Shown here one piece after another: positions 8,566 to 17,489 of a stretch of DNA of 64,000 nucleotides (positions within the stretch are counted from its first letter, which is position 1; each line of letters opens with the position of its first letter). The translations under genes were made by a program, and so were the position numbers. The stretch is from Neobacillus thermocopriae (GTDB taxonomy: Bacteria > Bacillota > Bacilli > Bacillales > Cytobacillaceae). The notes beneath the pieces were generated by a model. It did no database searches. It was not told the origin of the DNA and saw nothing but the letters and a program-made list of their open reading frames with translations. The stretch is taken from the NCBI RefSeq assembly GCF_010975035.1, contig NZ_JAAIUV010000016.1, forward strand, positions 1 through 64,000, in the 5' to 3' direction.

Positions 8566-9629
8566 AAAAAGTCCAATTATGGAGCTTAATAATCATCATG
8601 ATTTTTGCTACAGGGTGTGTAGAAAAGGAAATATTAGATGATGTAAATCTAGAAACCGCAGCGGGTTATGATTACATTGACAAAAAAGTGCGCGGGTCTG
8701 CTTTGGTACCCGTTTTTTTACCCGATAAGACCGTCCACAATACTGTCTTTACTGCTTCATCCAATTTAAGTAGAGATTTTTTAAGGGATATACAGAGACA
8801 GTCCTCTGATCCCATTGTAACAGGGAGTCTTGAAGTTGTTCTTTTTGGTGAAAAAATGGCTAAAAAAGGAATCGTTGATATCATCGATGCCTTCCAGCGC
8901 GATGCCAGTATTGGAACAGATATTTATCTTGCTGTAACAGAAGGACCATCGAAAAAAATACTGGAAGGAAACTATAGCAAAAGAGGGAATGCCATTTTTA
9001 TATCCAATCTTATCCGCCAGAACATCGAAACGAAAGATGTACCAAAAACTAATCTTCACCTTTTTTTATCTTCCTATTATCAAAAGGGTAAAACCGCTTA
9101 TCTCCCTACGATTAGGAGTATTGGAAAAAACAAAATTGAAATTAGTGGCATTAGCCTTTTTAAAGGGGATCGAGTTGTTGATACGTTACCCGCTAAACAA
9201 ATGTTTTTTTTCAAACTCCTAGTGGATAACTATAGTAAAGGGACTTTTAAAGTAGATATGAAAACAGAAAAAGCCGCCGTAGAAAGCATTCGGTCAAAAT
9301 TTAAAATGCGGCTGGTTTCCAGGAAACCGTTAACTGTAGGAATAAACATTAAAATTCGAGCCATTTTAATTGAGTACTCGGGTGCAAAAGTAACAACAAA
9401 GGAAATTAAAGAAATAGAAAAGTCACTTAATGAAACTATTGAGAGAGAATGTACCAAACTAATAAAAAGGTTTCAAGAAAAAGGGATTGACCCTGTTGGA
9501 TTGGGACACTTTGTCAAAAGTAGAACAAGAAAATTTGACTTTAAAACATGGGAACAAACAGGCTATTCAAACTTAAAAGTAAACGTCAAATCAGATGTAA
9601 TGATTACGGAATCCGGAGTTATTGAATAA
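8562..9629 (+). CDS. Spore germination receptor C subunit (GerC family lipoprotein)
   Basis: The C subunit is a lipoprotein on the outer face of the inner spore membrane, required for receptor function. Residues 1-18 are a signal sequence with lipobox FATGC (Cys19). The mature part has the GerC look: DYIDKKVRGSALVPVFLPDK near the N-terminus and a C-terminal domain with TKEIKEIEKSLNETIERECT. The length, 355 aa, is usual for GerC. The start overlaps the end of the B subunit. This completes an apparently intact receptor operon. Confidence 0.94.
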   Translation: MKKVQLWSLIIIMIFATGCVEKEILDDVNLETAAGYDYIDKKVRGSALVPVFLPDKTVHNTVFTASSNLSRDFLRDIQRQSSDPIVTGSLEVVLFGEKMAKKGIVDIIDAFQRDASIGTDIYLAVTEGPSKKILEGNYSKRGNAIFISNLIRQNIETKDVPKTNLHLFLSSYYQKGKTAYLPTIRSIGKNKIEISGISLFKGDRVVDTLPAKQMFFFKLLVDNYSKGTFKVDMKTEKAAVESIRSKFKMRLVSRKPLTVGINIKIRAILIEYSGAKVTTKEIKEIEKSLNETIERECTKLIKRFQEKGIDPVGLGHFVKSRTRKFDFKTWEQTGYSNLKVNVKSDVMITESGVIE

Positions 9630-9636
9630 GAAAAAA

Positions 9637-9686
9637 GAGGCTGTATATCTGACTCCATACGAAAGTAGCCCAGATTATACAGCCTC
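9637..9686. terminator. Terminator between the ger operon and nhaC
   Basis: An 11-bp stem (GAGGCTGTATA at 9637-9647, TATACAGCCTC at 9676-9686). On the minus strand it is followed by six T residues, so it ends nhaC transcription; it may also slow plus-strand transcription of the ger operon. A second 10-bp inverted repeat (9690-9699 and 9723-9732) lies between it and the nhaC stop. Confidence 0.8.
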
Positions 9687-9737
9687 AGAAGAAATCATGA
9701 TCCTAAATGCATAGAAGATTGACATGATTTCTGATGA

Positions 9738-11162
9738 TTAGTAACTCCTACGCATAGGAATATGTTTGGAATGAGGTTTTGTCGAAGTTTTAGGAAGTGT
9801 TATACCTGTAAACCCAAAAATGACGGTAATTAACGGTGAAACTAAGCAAAAGAATGCATATGGTGCAAATTCAACCACTGAGACCCCAAGAACTGTAGCT
9901 AGAAATACACCACAGACACTCCATGGTACAAGGGGATTAACCACTGTTCCCGCATCCTCAAGAACCCTTGAAAGATGCTTTGGTTTCAAACCAGCCTTTT
10001 TAAAATGCTCCTTAAAAGTATTACCAGGTAACAAAATAGAAAGGTACTGTTCCCCCAAAATGAAATTAACCGCAATGGCCATACTAGCTGTTGAGCAAAT
10101 TAACACCGAAACTCGAGATAACAAATTTTGCACAACCGATAGTAACGATGGAATAATGCCAAGCCTAAAGAGAAGCCCTCCCATACTAAGTGCAAGTAAA
10201 ATGACTGATATGCTAAACATCATACTTTCCATGCCGCCCCTTGATAGCATAGAGTCAATTTCCTTAATGCCAGTTTCCGATTTATAACCGGAATAAAGCA
10301 GCTCCAACACACTATTTACATCTACTCCACTATTGATCCACAAGGAAAGGATAAGGGCAGATAAGGTTCCGGCAGACAAAGTAGCTATTGCTGGCACTTT
10401 TTTGAGAGCCAGGACAGCAAGAATGACTATTGGAATGAGTGAGTACCAGTGAACAAGATTCAAATTTTGTAATCCTTCTTTTACGATGGCCACTTGATGG
10501 ATACTTTGATCCGTATTATCCGGAGAAAGAATTAAATATAGAATAAATGAAAGAATAAACGCTGGAATGGTCGTCCAAGCCATATTTTTTATATGCTCAA
10601 ATAAATCTGCACCCGCTACACTCGATGCAAGATTCGTTGTATCTGATAATGGCGACATCTTATCTCCAAAAAAGGCTCCTGATACCACTGCCCCGGCTGT
10701 AATGACTGGAGATATATCTAGTGCACTGCTTGCACTGACGAAAGCAACACCTAATGTTGCTGCCGTAGTAAGGGAACTACCAATACTTAACCCGATAATG
10801 GCCGTTACCGTAAAAACAATGGCATAGTAAAATTTCCCCGATACTAACTCAACCGCTAAATAGATAAATGTCGGAATAGTCCCGCTTGCCATCCAGCTAC
10901 TGATGAGCATTCCTATAAAAAAGAAAATCATGACAGCATTAATCCCCGACTTGGCACCTTCCGCCATCGCACCTTCTAACTCTTTAAAGCTTACTCTTTT
11001 AACTGTTCCATATAATAGTAGAAGTACAATCCCAGCCATAATAGCAATATGTGGAATTACTTTCATGCTAATGATTAAGTATCCAATCATCCCGATTAAT
11101 AGAGCCGTTATACATGCTGCTTCAATCGGGTGAATGTTTAGTACCTTTTGTGATTGAATCAT
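9738..11162 (-). CDS. nhaC: NhaC-family antiporter, T-box controlled (possible tyrosine transporter)
   Basis: A 474-aa polytopic membrane protein of the NhaC family, with about eleven hydrophobic segments and the conserved stretch AGAVVSGAFFGDKMSPLSDT (about residue 158). The family includes Na+/H+ antiporters, MleN (malate/lactate) and predicted amino-acid transporters. AAGGGGGGA precedes the ATG. Upstream on the same strand is a T-box leader whose specifier reads UAC, so expression should rise when tRNA-Tyr is uncharged. A housekeeping sodium antiporter would not need this; I infer transport of tyrosine or a related compound. NhaC relatives controlled by Tyr T-boxes have been predicted as tyrosine transporters (TyrT). 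The family is sure, the substrate is not. Confidence 0.85.
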   Translation of the reverse strand: MIQSQKVLNIHPIEAACITALLIGMIGYLIISMKVIPHIAIMAGIVLLLLYGTVKRVSFKELEGAMAEGAKSGINAVMIFFFIGMLISSWMASGTIPTFIYLAVELVSGKFYYAIVFTVTAIIGLSIGSSLTTAATLGVAFVSASSALDISPVITAGAVVSGAFFGDKMSPLSDTTNLASSVAGADLFEHIKNMAWTTIPAFILSFILYLILSPDNTDQSIHQVAIVKEGLQNLNLVHWYSLIPIVILAVLALKKVPAIATLSAGTLSALILSLWINSGVDVNSVLELLYSGYKSETGIKEIDSMLSRGGMESMMFSISVILLALSMGGLLFRLGIIPSLLSVVQNLLSRVSVLICSTASMAIAVNFILGEQYLSILLPGNTFKEHFKKAGLKPKHLSRVLEDAGTVVNPLVPWSVCGVFLATVLGVSVVEFAPYAFFCLVSPLITVIFGFTGITLPKTSTKPHSKHIPMRRSY

Positions 11163-11183
11163 TCTTTTCCCCCCTTAATATAG

Positions 11184-11344
11184 AAAAGCGAAAGCCCCCT
11201 GCTTAGCGGCATATGACATGGAGGGCTCCAACTGAGATAAAGATTCAAGAAGAACCGAAGGCGATTCGATGTTGACTTATCGTAGGGCGAAGACCAAAGG
11301 GCATTAACCGCTAGAGGGCTGGAGCATAAGCTAAGGCTTTCGTT
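11184..11344. repeat. Intergenic repeat copy 2, imperfect palindrome
   Basis: It begins AAAAGCGAAAGCCCCCTG and TTAGCGGCATATGAC and has CTCCAACTGAGATAAA, the same boxes as the copy at 1468. Its ends are complementary: CGAAAGCC (11189-11196) with GGCTTTCG (11335-11342), and TAGCGG (11204-11209) with CCGCTA (11308-11313), so the transcript can fold into one long hairpin. It sits between the T-box terminator and the nhaC ribosome binding site, which suggests insertion of a small non-autonomous element. No coding capacity is apparent. Confidence 0.65.
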
Positions 11345-11404
11345 CAAAAGAAGCCATTCTTACGCTGGTCATTCTCAAACTAAAAATTTACATTCGTAAA
11401 TCAC

Positions 11405-11643
11405 AAAAAAACCCTTCGTCGTTAGGGACGAAAGGTTTTCCGCGGTACCACCCTAATTGGCAAGAATAACTCCCTGCCCTCTTTCAAAACATACCCGTTT
11501 AACACAGCTGTATTTCAATAATGCCATCGCCCGGATTCTCAGCATCCATCCGGTCTCTATTAGCTGCTAATGACATTTTTACTTTTACTGTAGGTATCTA
11601 TTCACTTTTTTACTAAAACGCTTTTAAGCGTTAAAGCGTGTGT
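11405..11643 (-). promoter_or_regulatory. T-box riboswitch, tyrosine specifier (UAC), upstream of nhaC
   Basis: On the minus strand all T-box parts are visible. The T-box sequence AGGGTGGTACCGCGG is at 11440-11454. A terminator follows (stem 11410-11420 with 11427-11437, then a run of T). Stem I has an AGUA loop-E strand and, on the other side, GAAA followed by TAC (11510-11512). In the cysE T-box of this window GAAA is directly followed by TGC (Cys), which supports reading UAC (Tyr) here. The bulge reads UGGU, complementary to an ACCA tRNA end, as expected for tRNA-Tyr with discriminator A. The controlled gene is the NhaC-family transporter. Confidence 0.93.
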
Positions 11644-11649
11644 GTATTA

Positions 11650-11678
11650 ATTATACATGATTACTGTTTGTTAGTCAA
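11650..11678 (-). promoter_or_regulatory. Promoter of the nhaC T-box leader
   Basis: On the minus strand -35 TTGACT (11673-11678) and a perfect -10 TATAAT (11650-11655) have 17-base spacing. The predicted RNA start near 11643 directly precedes T-box stem I. Confidence 0.9.
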
Positions 11679-11764
11679 AAATTTTTTTAGAATATGTAGG
11701 GAAGAAATATAGATTGATACAAAATTAAAACTACAATGATTGTTACTCTTATCCTATAAAAATA

Positions 11765-11789
11765 GCTCTTTCCCCAAAGGGAAAAGAGC
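11765..11789 (-). terminator. Terminator after the bacteriocin exporter operon
   Basis: Stem GCTCTTTTCCC (complement of 11779-11789) with GGGGAAAGAGC (complement of 11765-11775), one bulge, followed on the minus strand by ATTTTTAT. It lies 112 bases downstream of the permease stop. Confidence 0.75.
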
Positions 11790-11901
11790 CCTGAAACATA
11801 TCCTAATTATTATTTCAACAACTGGGGTGCACGACAAATGACTTTGCAACTGACTTGTAACCAAATGTTTAAAAAACAAATTTACGAATTTCATATTTAG
11901 C

Positions 11902-13101
11902 CTATTCATATCTTAACGCATCAATTGGTTCCATTTTTGCGGCTTTATTGGCTGGCATGATTCCAAAAATAATTCCGAGAATAATGGAGAACAAAATTGC
12001 GCCAATAATAACCTCAATCGAAACAAGTGGTGGCCATTTCGCAATAAAGGAAACGAAATATGCACCTGCAGCACCAAAGGTAATTCCAATCGTTCCTCCA
12101 AAAAGAGTAAGCATCATGGACTCAATTAAAAATTGAAGTAAAATATTACCCCGTGTAGCTCCAAGTGCTTTCCGAATACCTATTTCTCTCGTTCTTTCCG
12201 TTACGGAAACAAGCATGATATTCATAACCCCTACTCCGCCAACCAGTAAGGAAATACTCGCTATCCCACCAATAATCATAGTCATGATTTTCGTAATCCC
12301 CGCCATACTCTTTTGTAGTTCTTCAAGGTTCAAAACCTCATACTTTCCTTCCAACTCTGGTGATTTGGCATCGTTTAACATTTTAGCTGCTTTGGTACCA
12401 GCAAGTTCAAGTTGGCTAATATCTTTCACTTGTAAAGTAACGCTTTGAATATCATCCGTCCCATATAATACAGGCCATAGGGTTAACGGCATAATTATTT
12501 CTGGAGTGCTTAATCCAAACAGTCCACCTGCCGATTTATAAACACCGATCACTTCAAAAGGCTGTCCTTTAATTTCAAGAATCTGACCAATGACTTTACT
12601 ATCTTTAAATAATTCCTGTGCTGCCCCGTCATTGATCATAATTACATTATTTGATTGAGAAAAATCAGCCTCATTCAGCTTTCTTCCCCTTTTCATTTCA
12701 ATAGAATTTACAGCAAAAAATTCATCGGTCACACCCAAAACTTGTGTACTTATCGATTGTTCATTTACCATTAACATCTCCATTGAACTATTTGTCGTTA
12801 TGACATGTTTAACCTCAGGAATTTTTCTTAGTTGGAAAATGTTATCCTCTGTAAAAACAGGAAGCTCATCGGTTATCATTGCAAACGGATCGTCTGAATC
12901 GGGAATGAAGTTAATTTCAATGGTATTATTACCTGAAGCAGCAAATTGAGATTTTAACGCTGCCTCGCCTCCTTGACCTATGGCCACTATGGTAACAATA
13001 CTCCCTACTCCAATAATGATTCCTAACATCGTTAAGGCTGATCGTAATTTATGGGCAAGAATCGATGAGAGAGCAAATTTTATACTTTCCATCCAACTCA
13101 T
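11902..13101 (-). CDS. MacB-like ABC transporter permease (As-48H-like)
   Basis: A 399-aa permease of the MacB/FtsX type: one N-terminal membrane segment (TMLGIIIGVGSIVTIVAIG), a large extracytoplasmic MacB_PCD-type domain (residues about 45-260) and three C-terminal membrane segments with the family motif VTERTREIGIRKALGA near 308. It works with the ATPase encoded upstream (four-base overlap ATGA) and the adaptor before it. In AS-48 clusters a second transporter (F, G, H) of this type exports or protects against the peptide. Given the divergent AS-48-like genes next door, that role is inferred; the alternative is a general YknXYZ-like exporter. Confidence 0.88.
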   Translation of the reverse strand: MSWMESIKFALSSILAHKLRSALTMLGIIIGVGSIVTIVAIGQGGEAALKSQFAASGNNTIEINFIPDSDDPFAMITDELPVFTEDNIFQLRKIPEVKHVITTNSSMEMLMVNEQSISTQVLGVTDEFFAVNSIEMKRGRKLNEADFSQSNNVIMINDGAAQELFKDSKVIGQILEIKGQPFEVIGVYKSAGGLFGLSTPEIIMPLTLWPVLYGTDDIQSVTLQVKDISQLELAGTKAAKMLNDAKSPELEGKYEVLNLEELQKSMAGITKIMTMIIGGIASISLLVGGVGVMNIMLVSVTERTREIGIRKALGATRGNILLQFLIESMMLTLFGGTIGITFGAAGAYFVSFIAKWPPLVSIEVIIGAILFSIILGIIFGIMPANKAAKMEPIDALRYE

Positions 13102-13781
13102 GTGAATACCCTCTTCATATCAGAAGTTATTCTACCGTCTCTGAGTAAAATGCAGCGTGGGGTGTAAGCCGCCACCTCTTCCTCATGTGTTACCATAATA
13201 ATGGTTGTACCTTCCTTATTCAGCTGAGTAAAAATATTCATGATTTGCTCTCCTGACTTTGAATCAAGTGCCCCAGTCGGTTCATCCGCTAAAATAAATG
13301 ATGGATTTGTTGCAATAGCTCGGGCGATTGCAACACGTTGCTTTTGTCCACCTGAAAGTTGATTAGGTAAATGATCCATTCTATCTGCAAGCCCTACTTT
13401 AGCCAATACTTCCTGCGCACGTTTCCGCCTTTCTTTTTTACTAATACCCCCATAGATGAGTGGCAATTCCACATTCTCCAATGCGTTCAATCTAGGAAGT
13501 AAATGAAAATGTTGAAATACAAATCCAATGAATTGATTACGTATCATCGATAGCTTTTTTTCGTTAGATTCTAATATATTGAATCCATTTAATACATACT
13601 CCCCTGATGTAGGTCGATCAATACATCCTATAATATTCATTAATGTTGATTTGCCAGACCCAGATGGGCCCATAATCGAAACAAATTCGCCCCTATTAAT
13701 CTCAATATTAATATCGTGAAGTACTGGAACATCAAGGTCCCCTTGAATGTACGACTTAAAAATATTCTTTAGACTTATCAT
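13098..13781 (-). CDS. MacB-type ABC transporter ATPase (As-48G-like)
   Basis: A 227-aa ATP-binding subunit with Walker [10 protein letters not shown] (residues about 39-47), Q-loop [12 protein letters not shown], signature LSGGQKQR and Walker [13 protein letters not shown]. This is the LolD/MacB subfamily that powers mechanotransmission permeases. It starts three bases after the adaptor stop and overlaps the permease start by four bases, so the three proteins form one operon on the minus strand. Proposed partner of the AS-48-like peptide cluster. Confidence 0.92.
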   Translation of the reverse strand: MISLKNIFKSYIQGDLDVPVLHDINIEINRGEFVSIMGPSGSGKSTLMNIIGCIDRPTSGEYVLNGFNILESNEKKLSMIRNQFIGFVFQHFHLLPRLNALENVELPLIYGGISKKERRKRAQEVLAKVGLADRMDHLPNQLSGGQKQRVAIARAIATNPSFILADEPTGALDSKSGEQIMNIFTQLNKEGTTIIMVTHEEEVAAYTPRCILLRDGRITSDMKRVFT

Positions 13782-13784
13782 TCC

Positions 13785-14984
13785 TTAATTCACTTCCATT
13801 CCGTCGGATAACTGATCGGATGGATTTTTGACTACTTTGTCACCAACTTTTAGGCCTGTAAGGATTTCAGTCCATTTACCATCTTCTATTCCGGTTGTTA
13901 CTTGTTGTTTTCGTAGTTTATTCTCATCTAAGACATAGACAAACTGAGAATCCCCATCCTCTTTAATACAACTACGAGGAATGGACATTCTAGTCTTTGC
14001 CGATTGAATCACTTGTATCGTTACATGATAACCAGGTGACAATCCTTCCTGGGAATCCAGCACCCCTTTAAAATTATAGTAAGAAATATTTTGTGATCCA
14101 TCTGCACCAACAGCACTTTGAACTAGTTCTTGTGCTAGTGGATATTCACTGACTTCTATAATTTTCCCCGTCCAAGTTTTATCTGCAACAGCCTTCGAAG
14201 TAACTTTTATAGGCTGATTCGGTAGTATTTGTGCCTTTTGTAATTCGCTTAATTGTCCTTGTATTTGATACGGCTCTTTTGAAACAATTTGCACGATCGG
14301 GTTACCTTGTCCCTCCATAGTGCTAGAAAGACTTTGTTTATCATCTTTCGCCACTTTCTGAACAATACCTGCAGTATTGCTGTAAACAATTAAATTATTT
14401 TGTTTCTTATGTAACTGTTCTTCTTGTAATTTGAATTTTTCTTTTTCCAACTCCATGCTTTCCTTCTCAAACTCTAAGTCTTTTAATTGTGCTTCTAAAT
14501 TCTTAGTTGTTTCTTTAAGTTGCGCATTAAGCTCAGCATTTTGGTTGTTTTTTTCAGCTTCCTTTGCTTTTTTTATCTCTTTTCTTAAAGAGTTCATTTT
14601 TTCATTTACTTGTTCATAGCGCATTTGACTTGTTTTCTTGTCAATCTCTAACTGCTTCATTTCAAAAGATAGTTCCGAATCATCATAAGAAAAAAGTTTT
14701 TGACCCTTCGTGATTTCCTGCCCTTCTTGAACAAAAATCTCCACTACTTTCCCTTTTGTTGGGTCTGGATAAATAGTTTCAATAGCTCCTGGAACCACTT
14801 TTCCAGCGATTAACTTCGTGGTATTCATCTCTTTTTCTATCACACTGACAAAACTTAATTCATTAGCTTTAGCTGGCTTTTTTTGTAATAACACGATATT
14901 CAGAGCAGCCACTATGACGATAATTGTGATTATCCCAAAGATAATCCACTTCTTCCTTGATGTCGTTTGGTATTTTACCTCCAT
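13785..14984 (-). CDS. HlyD/MacA-like adaptor subunit (As-48F-like)
   Basis: A 399-aa membrane-fusion-type adaptor of Gram-positive exporters. One N-terminal membrane segment (residues about 13-32), a biotinyl-lipoyl half (KGKVVEIFVQEGQEITKGQKL), a long Lys/Glu/Gln coiled coil (about 100-200), the second lipoyl half (IVYSNTAGIVQKV) and a beta-barrel. It resembles YknX of B. subtilis and the F protein of AS-48 clusters. First gene of the F-G-H operon, with a promoter at 15055-15084. AAGGGG precedes the ATG. Confidence 0.87.
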   Translation of the reverse strand: MEVKYQTTSRKKWIIFGIITIIVIVAALNIVLLQKKPAKANELSFVSVIEKEMNTTKLIAGKVVPGAIETIYPDPTKGKVVEIFVQEGQEITKGQKLFSYDDSELSFEMKQLEIDKKTSQMRYEQVNEKMNSLRKEIKKAKEAEKNNQNAELNAQLKETTKNLEAQLKDLEFEKESMELEKEKFKLQEEQLHKKQNNLIVYSNTAGIVQKVAKDDKQSLSSTMEGQGNPIVQIVSKEPYQIQGQLSELQKAQILPNQPIKVTSKAVADKTWTGKIIEVSEYPLAQELVQSAVGADGSQNISYYNFKGVLDSQEGLSPGYHVTIQVIQSAKTRMSIPRSCIKEDGDSQFVYVLDENKLRKQQVTTGIEDGKWTEILTGLKVGDKVVKNPSDQLSDGMEVN

Positions 14985-15033
14985 ACACGTTATCCCCTTT
15001 GTTTAAAGTACTCAAGTTTTATAATCACAAAAA

Positions 15034-15084
15034 ATTACAATAATTTACAATATTATAATATTATTACAAAAATATTACTGTCAA
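15034..15084 (-). promoter_or_regulatory. Promoter of the exporter operon with repeated TTGTAAT boxes
   Basis: On the minus strand -35 TTGACA (15079-15084) and -10 TATTAT (15055-15060) are 18 bases apart. On the plus strand four similar heptamers lie in and around it: ATTACAA (15034), TTTACAA (15044), ATTACAA (15063) and ATTACTG (15074). Their starts are 10, 19 and 11 bases apart, about one or two helical turns, so a protein could bind them on one face. Boxes downstream of and inside the promoter suggest repression. The regulator is unknown. Confidence 0.55.
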
Positions 15085-15350
15085 TAAATCCAATTAAATT
15101 AAAATATTAGGTACAAATACAAAAAGTGGAATAATGAGGATATTTAAAACATCAATAGGCATTTTGAATGAAATAAGATAGTTTTAAATTACTATTGTAA
15201 AAAGACAAGTTTGAGAAAATTGGGTAAAAATGATTATTTTGTAATTTTTTGTATAATTCTGTATTGGAAAATTTTTTTTGCTTGTTATTATTTAACTATC
15301 GGCAGCCAAAAAAAGGAAAAAATTCTGATGCTTGAAAGGAGGTGAATATG
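15085..15350. other. AT-rich divergent intergenic region before the bacteriocin gene
   Basis: About 270 bases without a gene. A perfect plus-strand -10 (TATAAT at 15252-15257) lies 93 bases before the bacteriocin start, but no good -35 is seen at the right distance (best AATGAT at 15229). It may be an activator-dependent promoter. TTGTAA-like words occur here too. The bacteriocin ribosome binding site AAAGGAGGTG is at 15335-15344. Confidence 0.5.
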
Positions 15351-15668
15351 ATGGCAAACCGTCTAAATGTAATTAAGGTTCCTGTATTACTTACAGCAAC
15401 TGCAATTATTATGCTTGGTTACTTTGCTTTATTAGGAACCCTTCCAATCGCTGATCTTGCGAAAGAATTTGGCGTACCTTCCGCAGTAGGAAGTGTTGTT
15501 GCTTGGTACTTAGATCTGGGTGCTGCTGCAAGTATCATTATTGGATTACTTACAGGTTTCCTTTCCGGTGGATTAGGGCTAATTGCCGCAGCGGGAAGAG
15601 AGACTTTAAAGGCCTTCCTATTAGCTGAATTAAGAAATAGAGGTACTAAAGCCTTTGTAGCTTGGTAA
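15351..15668 (+). CDS. Circular bacteriocin precursor, enterocin AS-48-like
   Basis: The precursor of a head-to-tail cyclised antimicrobial peptide. From the ATG at 15351 (GGAGG eight bases upstream; an ATG at 15348 is also possible) it is 105 aa. Cleavage after LPIAD would leave a 35-aa hydrophobic leader and a core of exactly 70 aa running from LAKEFGVPSAV to KAFVAW. AS-48, as I recall it, also has a 35-aa leader ending LPIAH and a 70-aa core from MAKEFGIPAAV to RAVIAW. The two cores align without gaps, sharing SGGL, AAAGRE and the C-terminal Trp. The ends would be joined Leu1 to Trp70. The core is less basic than AS-48 in its C-terminal helix (LAELRNRGTK). B, C, C1, D and D1 homologues follow directly. 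Confidence 0.93.
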   Translation: MANRLNVIKVPVLLTATAIIMLGYFALLGTLPIADLAKEFGVPSAVGSVVAWYLDLGAAASIIIGLLTGFLSGGLGLIAAAGRETLKAFLLAELRNRGTKAFVAW

Positions 15669-15737
15669 AAAAGTTTGAAGGTGAAATGACATTCATTTCA
15701 CCTTCTACTATGTAAATCTTCAAATCGGAGTGTTTTT

Positions 15738-17489
15738 ATGTTTCCACATATGATTCCCCTCTTACAATTATTTTTAACAATGAGATTAGAAAAAGATTTT
15801 TCTGCCATTGTCAAAAAAATTCCATACATTAAAAGAATCAGTTTGATCCTAATAATTAAAAATCTAATTTTTACATTTCTTTCTATTGTGGCAGTTTATT
15901 TTTTCTATCATAAATATCTTTTTTATATGGTTGAATATCGCGATATCATTGTCCTTTTTATTCTATTATTATTGTTATTTATTTCATTACTAAACGGGGT
16001 ATTGGCTTATAAAAGAACACATTTTCCCATTTACGGAGACCTTTTATCTCTTTCACCATTAAATAATAAAGAGATCTTTTTCCTGCTAATAGCGGAAGAG
16101 ATGATCTGGCTTATTTTTCAAAATGTTGGGTTTCTACTATCCATACTGATCTTCCTTTATTGGTTAATGTCCATATCTATTTTTTCTTTTCTTTTATTTT
16201 CTATTGTCATCATTTTATCAATGGCCTTCATGTTTACACTCGGAAATATCTGTTGGGGCCGCTATCAAATTTATAAGATTCAAAAGAAAATTGGTTTTAT
16301 TCGTTTTATGATTTATCTACTCAATGCTTGTTTATTTATGTCTTTTGGATTTTTGATTAGTCATACATTGGCCTTTATCATTAAAACTTTTAGAGCCCAT
16401 TTCCATTATTTTGATCAACTTATGAACGATCAGTTTTATGAATCACTCTTAGGCATATTTAAAAATGAGTTTATTTTATTTATCTTCCAACTTATTAACA
16501 AGATATATCAATTCTCTATTTATACGTTTATCACATCATTTATCAAATCAGAAAATGTCTTTTCTTATATATTGGGAATCGTTATAATCATATTTTTGCT
16601 TTACTTATTAAAGTACTTTACACCTATATATGGGGATAACCAATTCATAAAAAAATCATTATTTCATCATGATTATTTATATATTTATACGAAAATCGTT
16701 AACAAAGTGTTTAATAGAAATCACAATGCCATCTTTCATAAGGAACTGATTATCCTTAATAAGAGTCGATGGATTATTTCACCTGGGGTTTTTTCCATCA
16801 TTTTTTATACCTTTGAATCTTTCTTTTATTTAGGAGTATTACTCGGAATTGGAGTAAACATGACCAATGATCCAATGTTTATTGCACTACTGCTACTTTT
16901 CAATGCAATGATTATGATCATGCACTGTTATGATATTGTTAGTGAATTCCCTCAGATCTTTTTCTTAAGTTCTGAAGGAAAGAATATTGAATTTATTCGT
17001 TCCTCACCCATAGGTATTCAACAATTATTCGAAGCAAAAATAAGATTGCTTCATGCCGTATTGACGATTCCTATGGTCATTAGTTTTTCATTTTCTTGTT
17101 TTCTTTTACTGTATACCAAAAATTTTAATTTACTTACTATCATTCTCTTAATCAGTATTTTATTGATCATGTATTTCATTTCACCGATGATTCAACTATA
17201 TATGGCACCCTATTATGCCAAATTTAATTTTGATGATATTCAAGAAGTGGGCAGTACATATGAAGAAAAGGAATTACATATTCGTTCTCAAAGTGTCCCG
17301 AGGTATATTATCTTAATCCCTGCATTGATTTTTAGTTTTTTAAATATTTTCTTTCCTTTTTATCAATACATTCCTTTTATTCATATCATATACTTTGTAG
17401 CTATTTTTTTACCTGCACTCATTTATCTAATTGTATCCAAAAAGATAATTAACAAAGGTTTGTACAAGCTGGAAAGGAGAATATTTTGA
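15738..17489 (+). CDS. Large membrane protein of the circular bacteriocin cluster (As-48B-like)
   Basis: A 583-aa, very hydrophobic protein with roughly a dozen membrane segments and no enzymatic motif I can name. Position (first gene after the precursor), length and hydrophobicity match As-48B, a membrane protein needed for maturation and secretion of the circular peptide. CGGAGTG precedes the ATG. It overlaps the next gene by four bases. Its composition is strongly AT-rich, like the rest of the cluster. Assignment is by context and architecture rather than by a motif. Confidence 0.83.
   Translation: MFPHMIPLLQLFLTMRLEKDFSAIVKKIPYIKRISLILIIKNLIFTFLSIVAVYFFYHKYLFYMVEYRDIIVLFILLLLLFISLLNGVLAYKRTHFPIYGDLLSLSPLNNKEIFFLLIAEEMIWLIFQNVGFLLSILIFLYWLMSISIFSFLLFSIVIILSMAFMFTLGNICWGRYQIYKIQKKIGFIRFMIYLLNACLFMSFGFLISHTLAFIIKTFRAHFHYFDQLMNDQFYESLLGIFKNEFILFIFQLINKIYQFSIYTFITSFIKSENVFSYILGIVIIIFLLYLLKYFTPIYGDNQFIKKSLFHHDYLYIYTKIVNKVFNRNHNAIFHKELIILNKSRWIISPGVFSIIFYTFESFFYLGVLLGIGVNMTNDPMFIALLLLFNAMIMIMHCYDIVSEFPQIFFLSSEGKNIEFIRSSPIGIQQLFEAKIRLLHAVLTIPMVISFSFSCFLLLYTKNFNLLTIILLISILLIMYFISPMIQLYMAPYYAKFNFDDIQEVGSTYEEKELHIRSQSVPRYIILIPALIFSFLNIFFPFYQYIPFIHIIYFVAIFLPALIYLIVSKKIINKGLYKLERRIF

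Noticed and set aside
9820..10287. A 155-aa plus-strand ORF inside nhaC
   Set aside because: Antisense shadow of a membrane protein gene with no ribosome binding site; its composition mirrors the nhaC codons.
11902..14984. Macrolide efflux (MacAB) as the function
   Set aside because: The architecture is shared by many exporters; the divergent AS-48-like cluster gives a better explanation.
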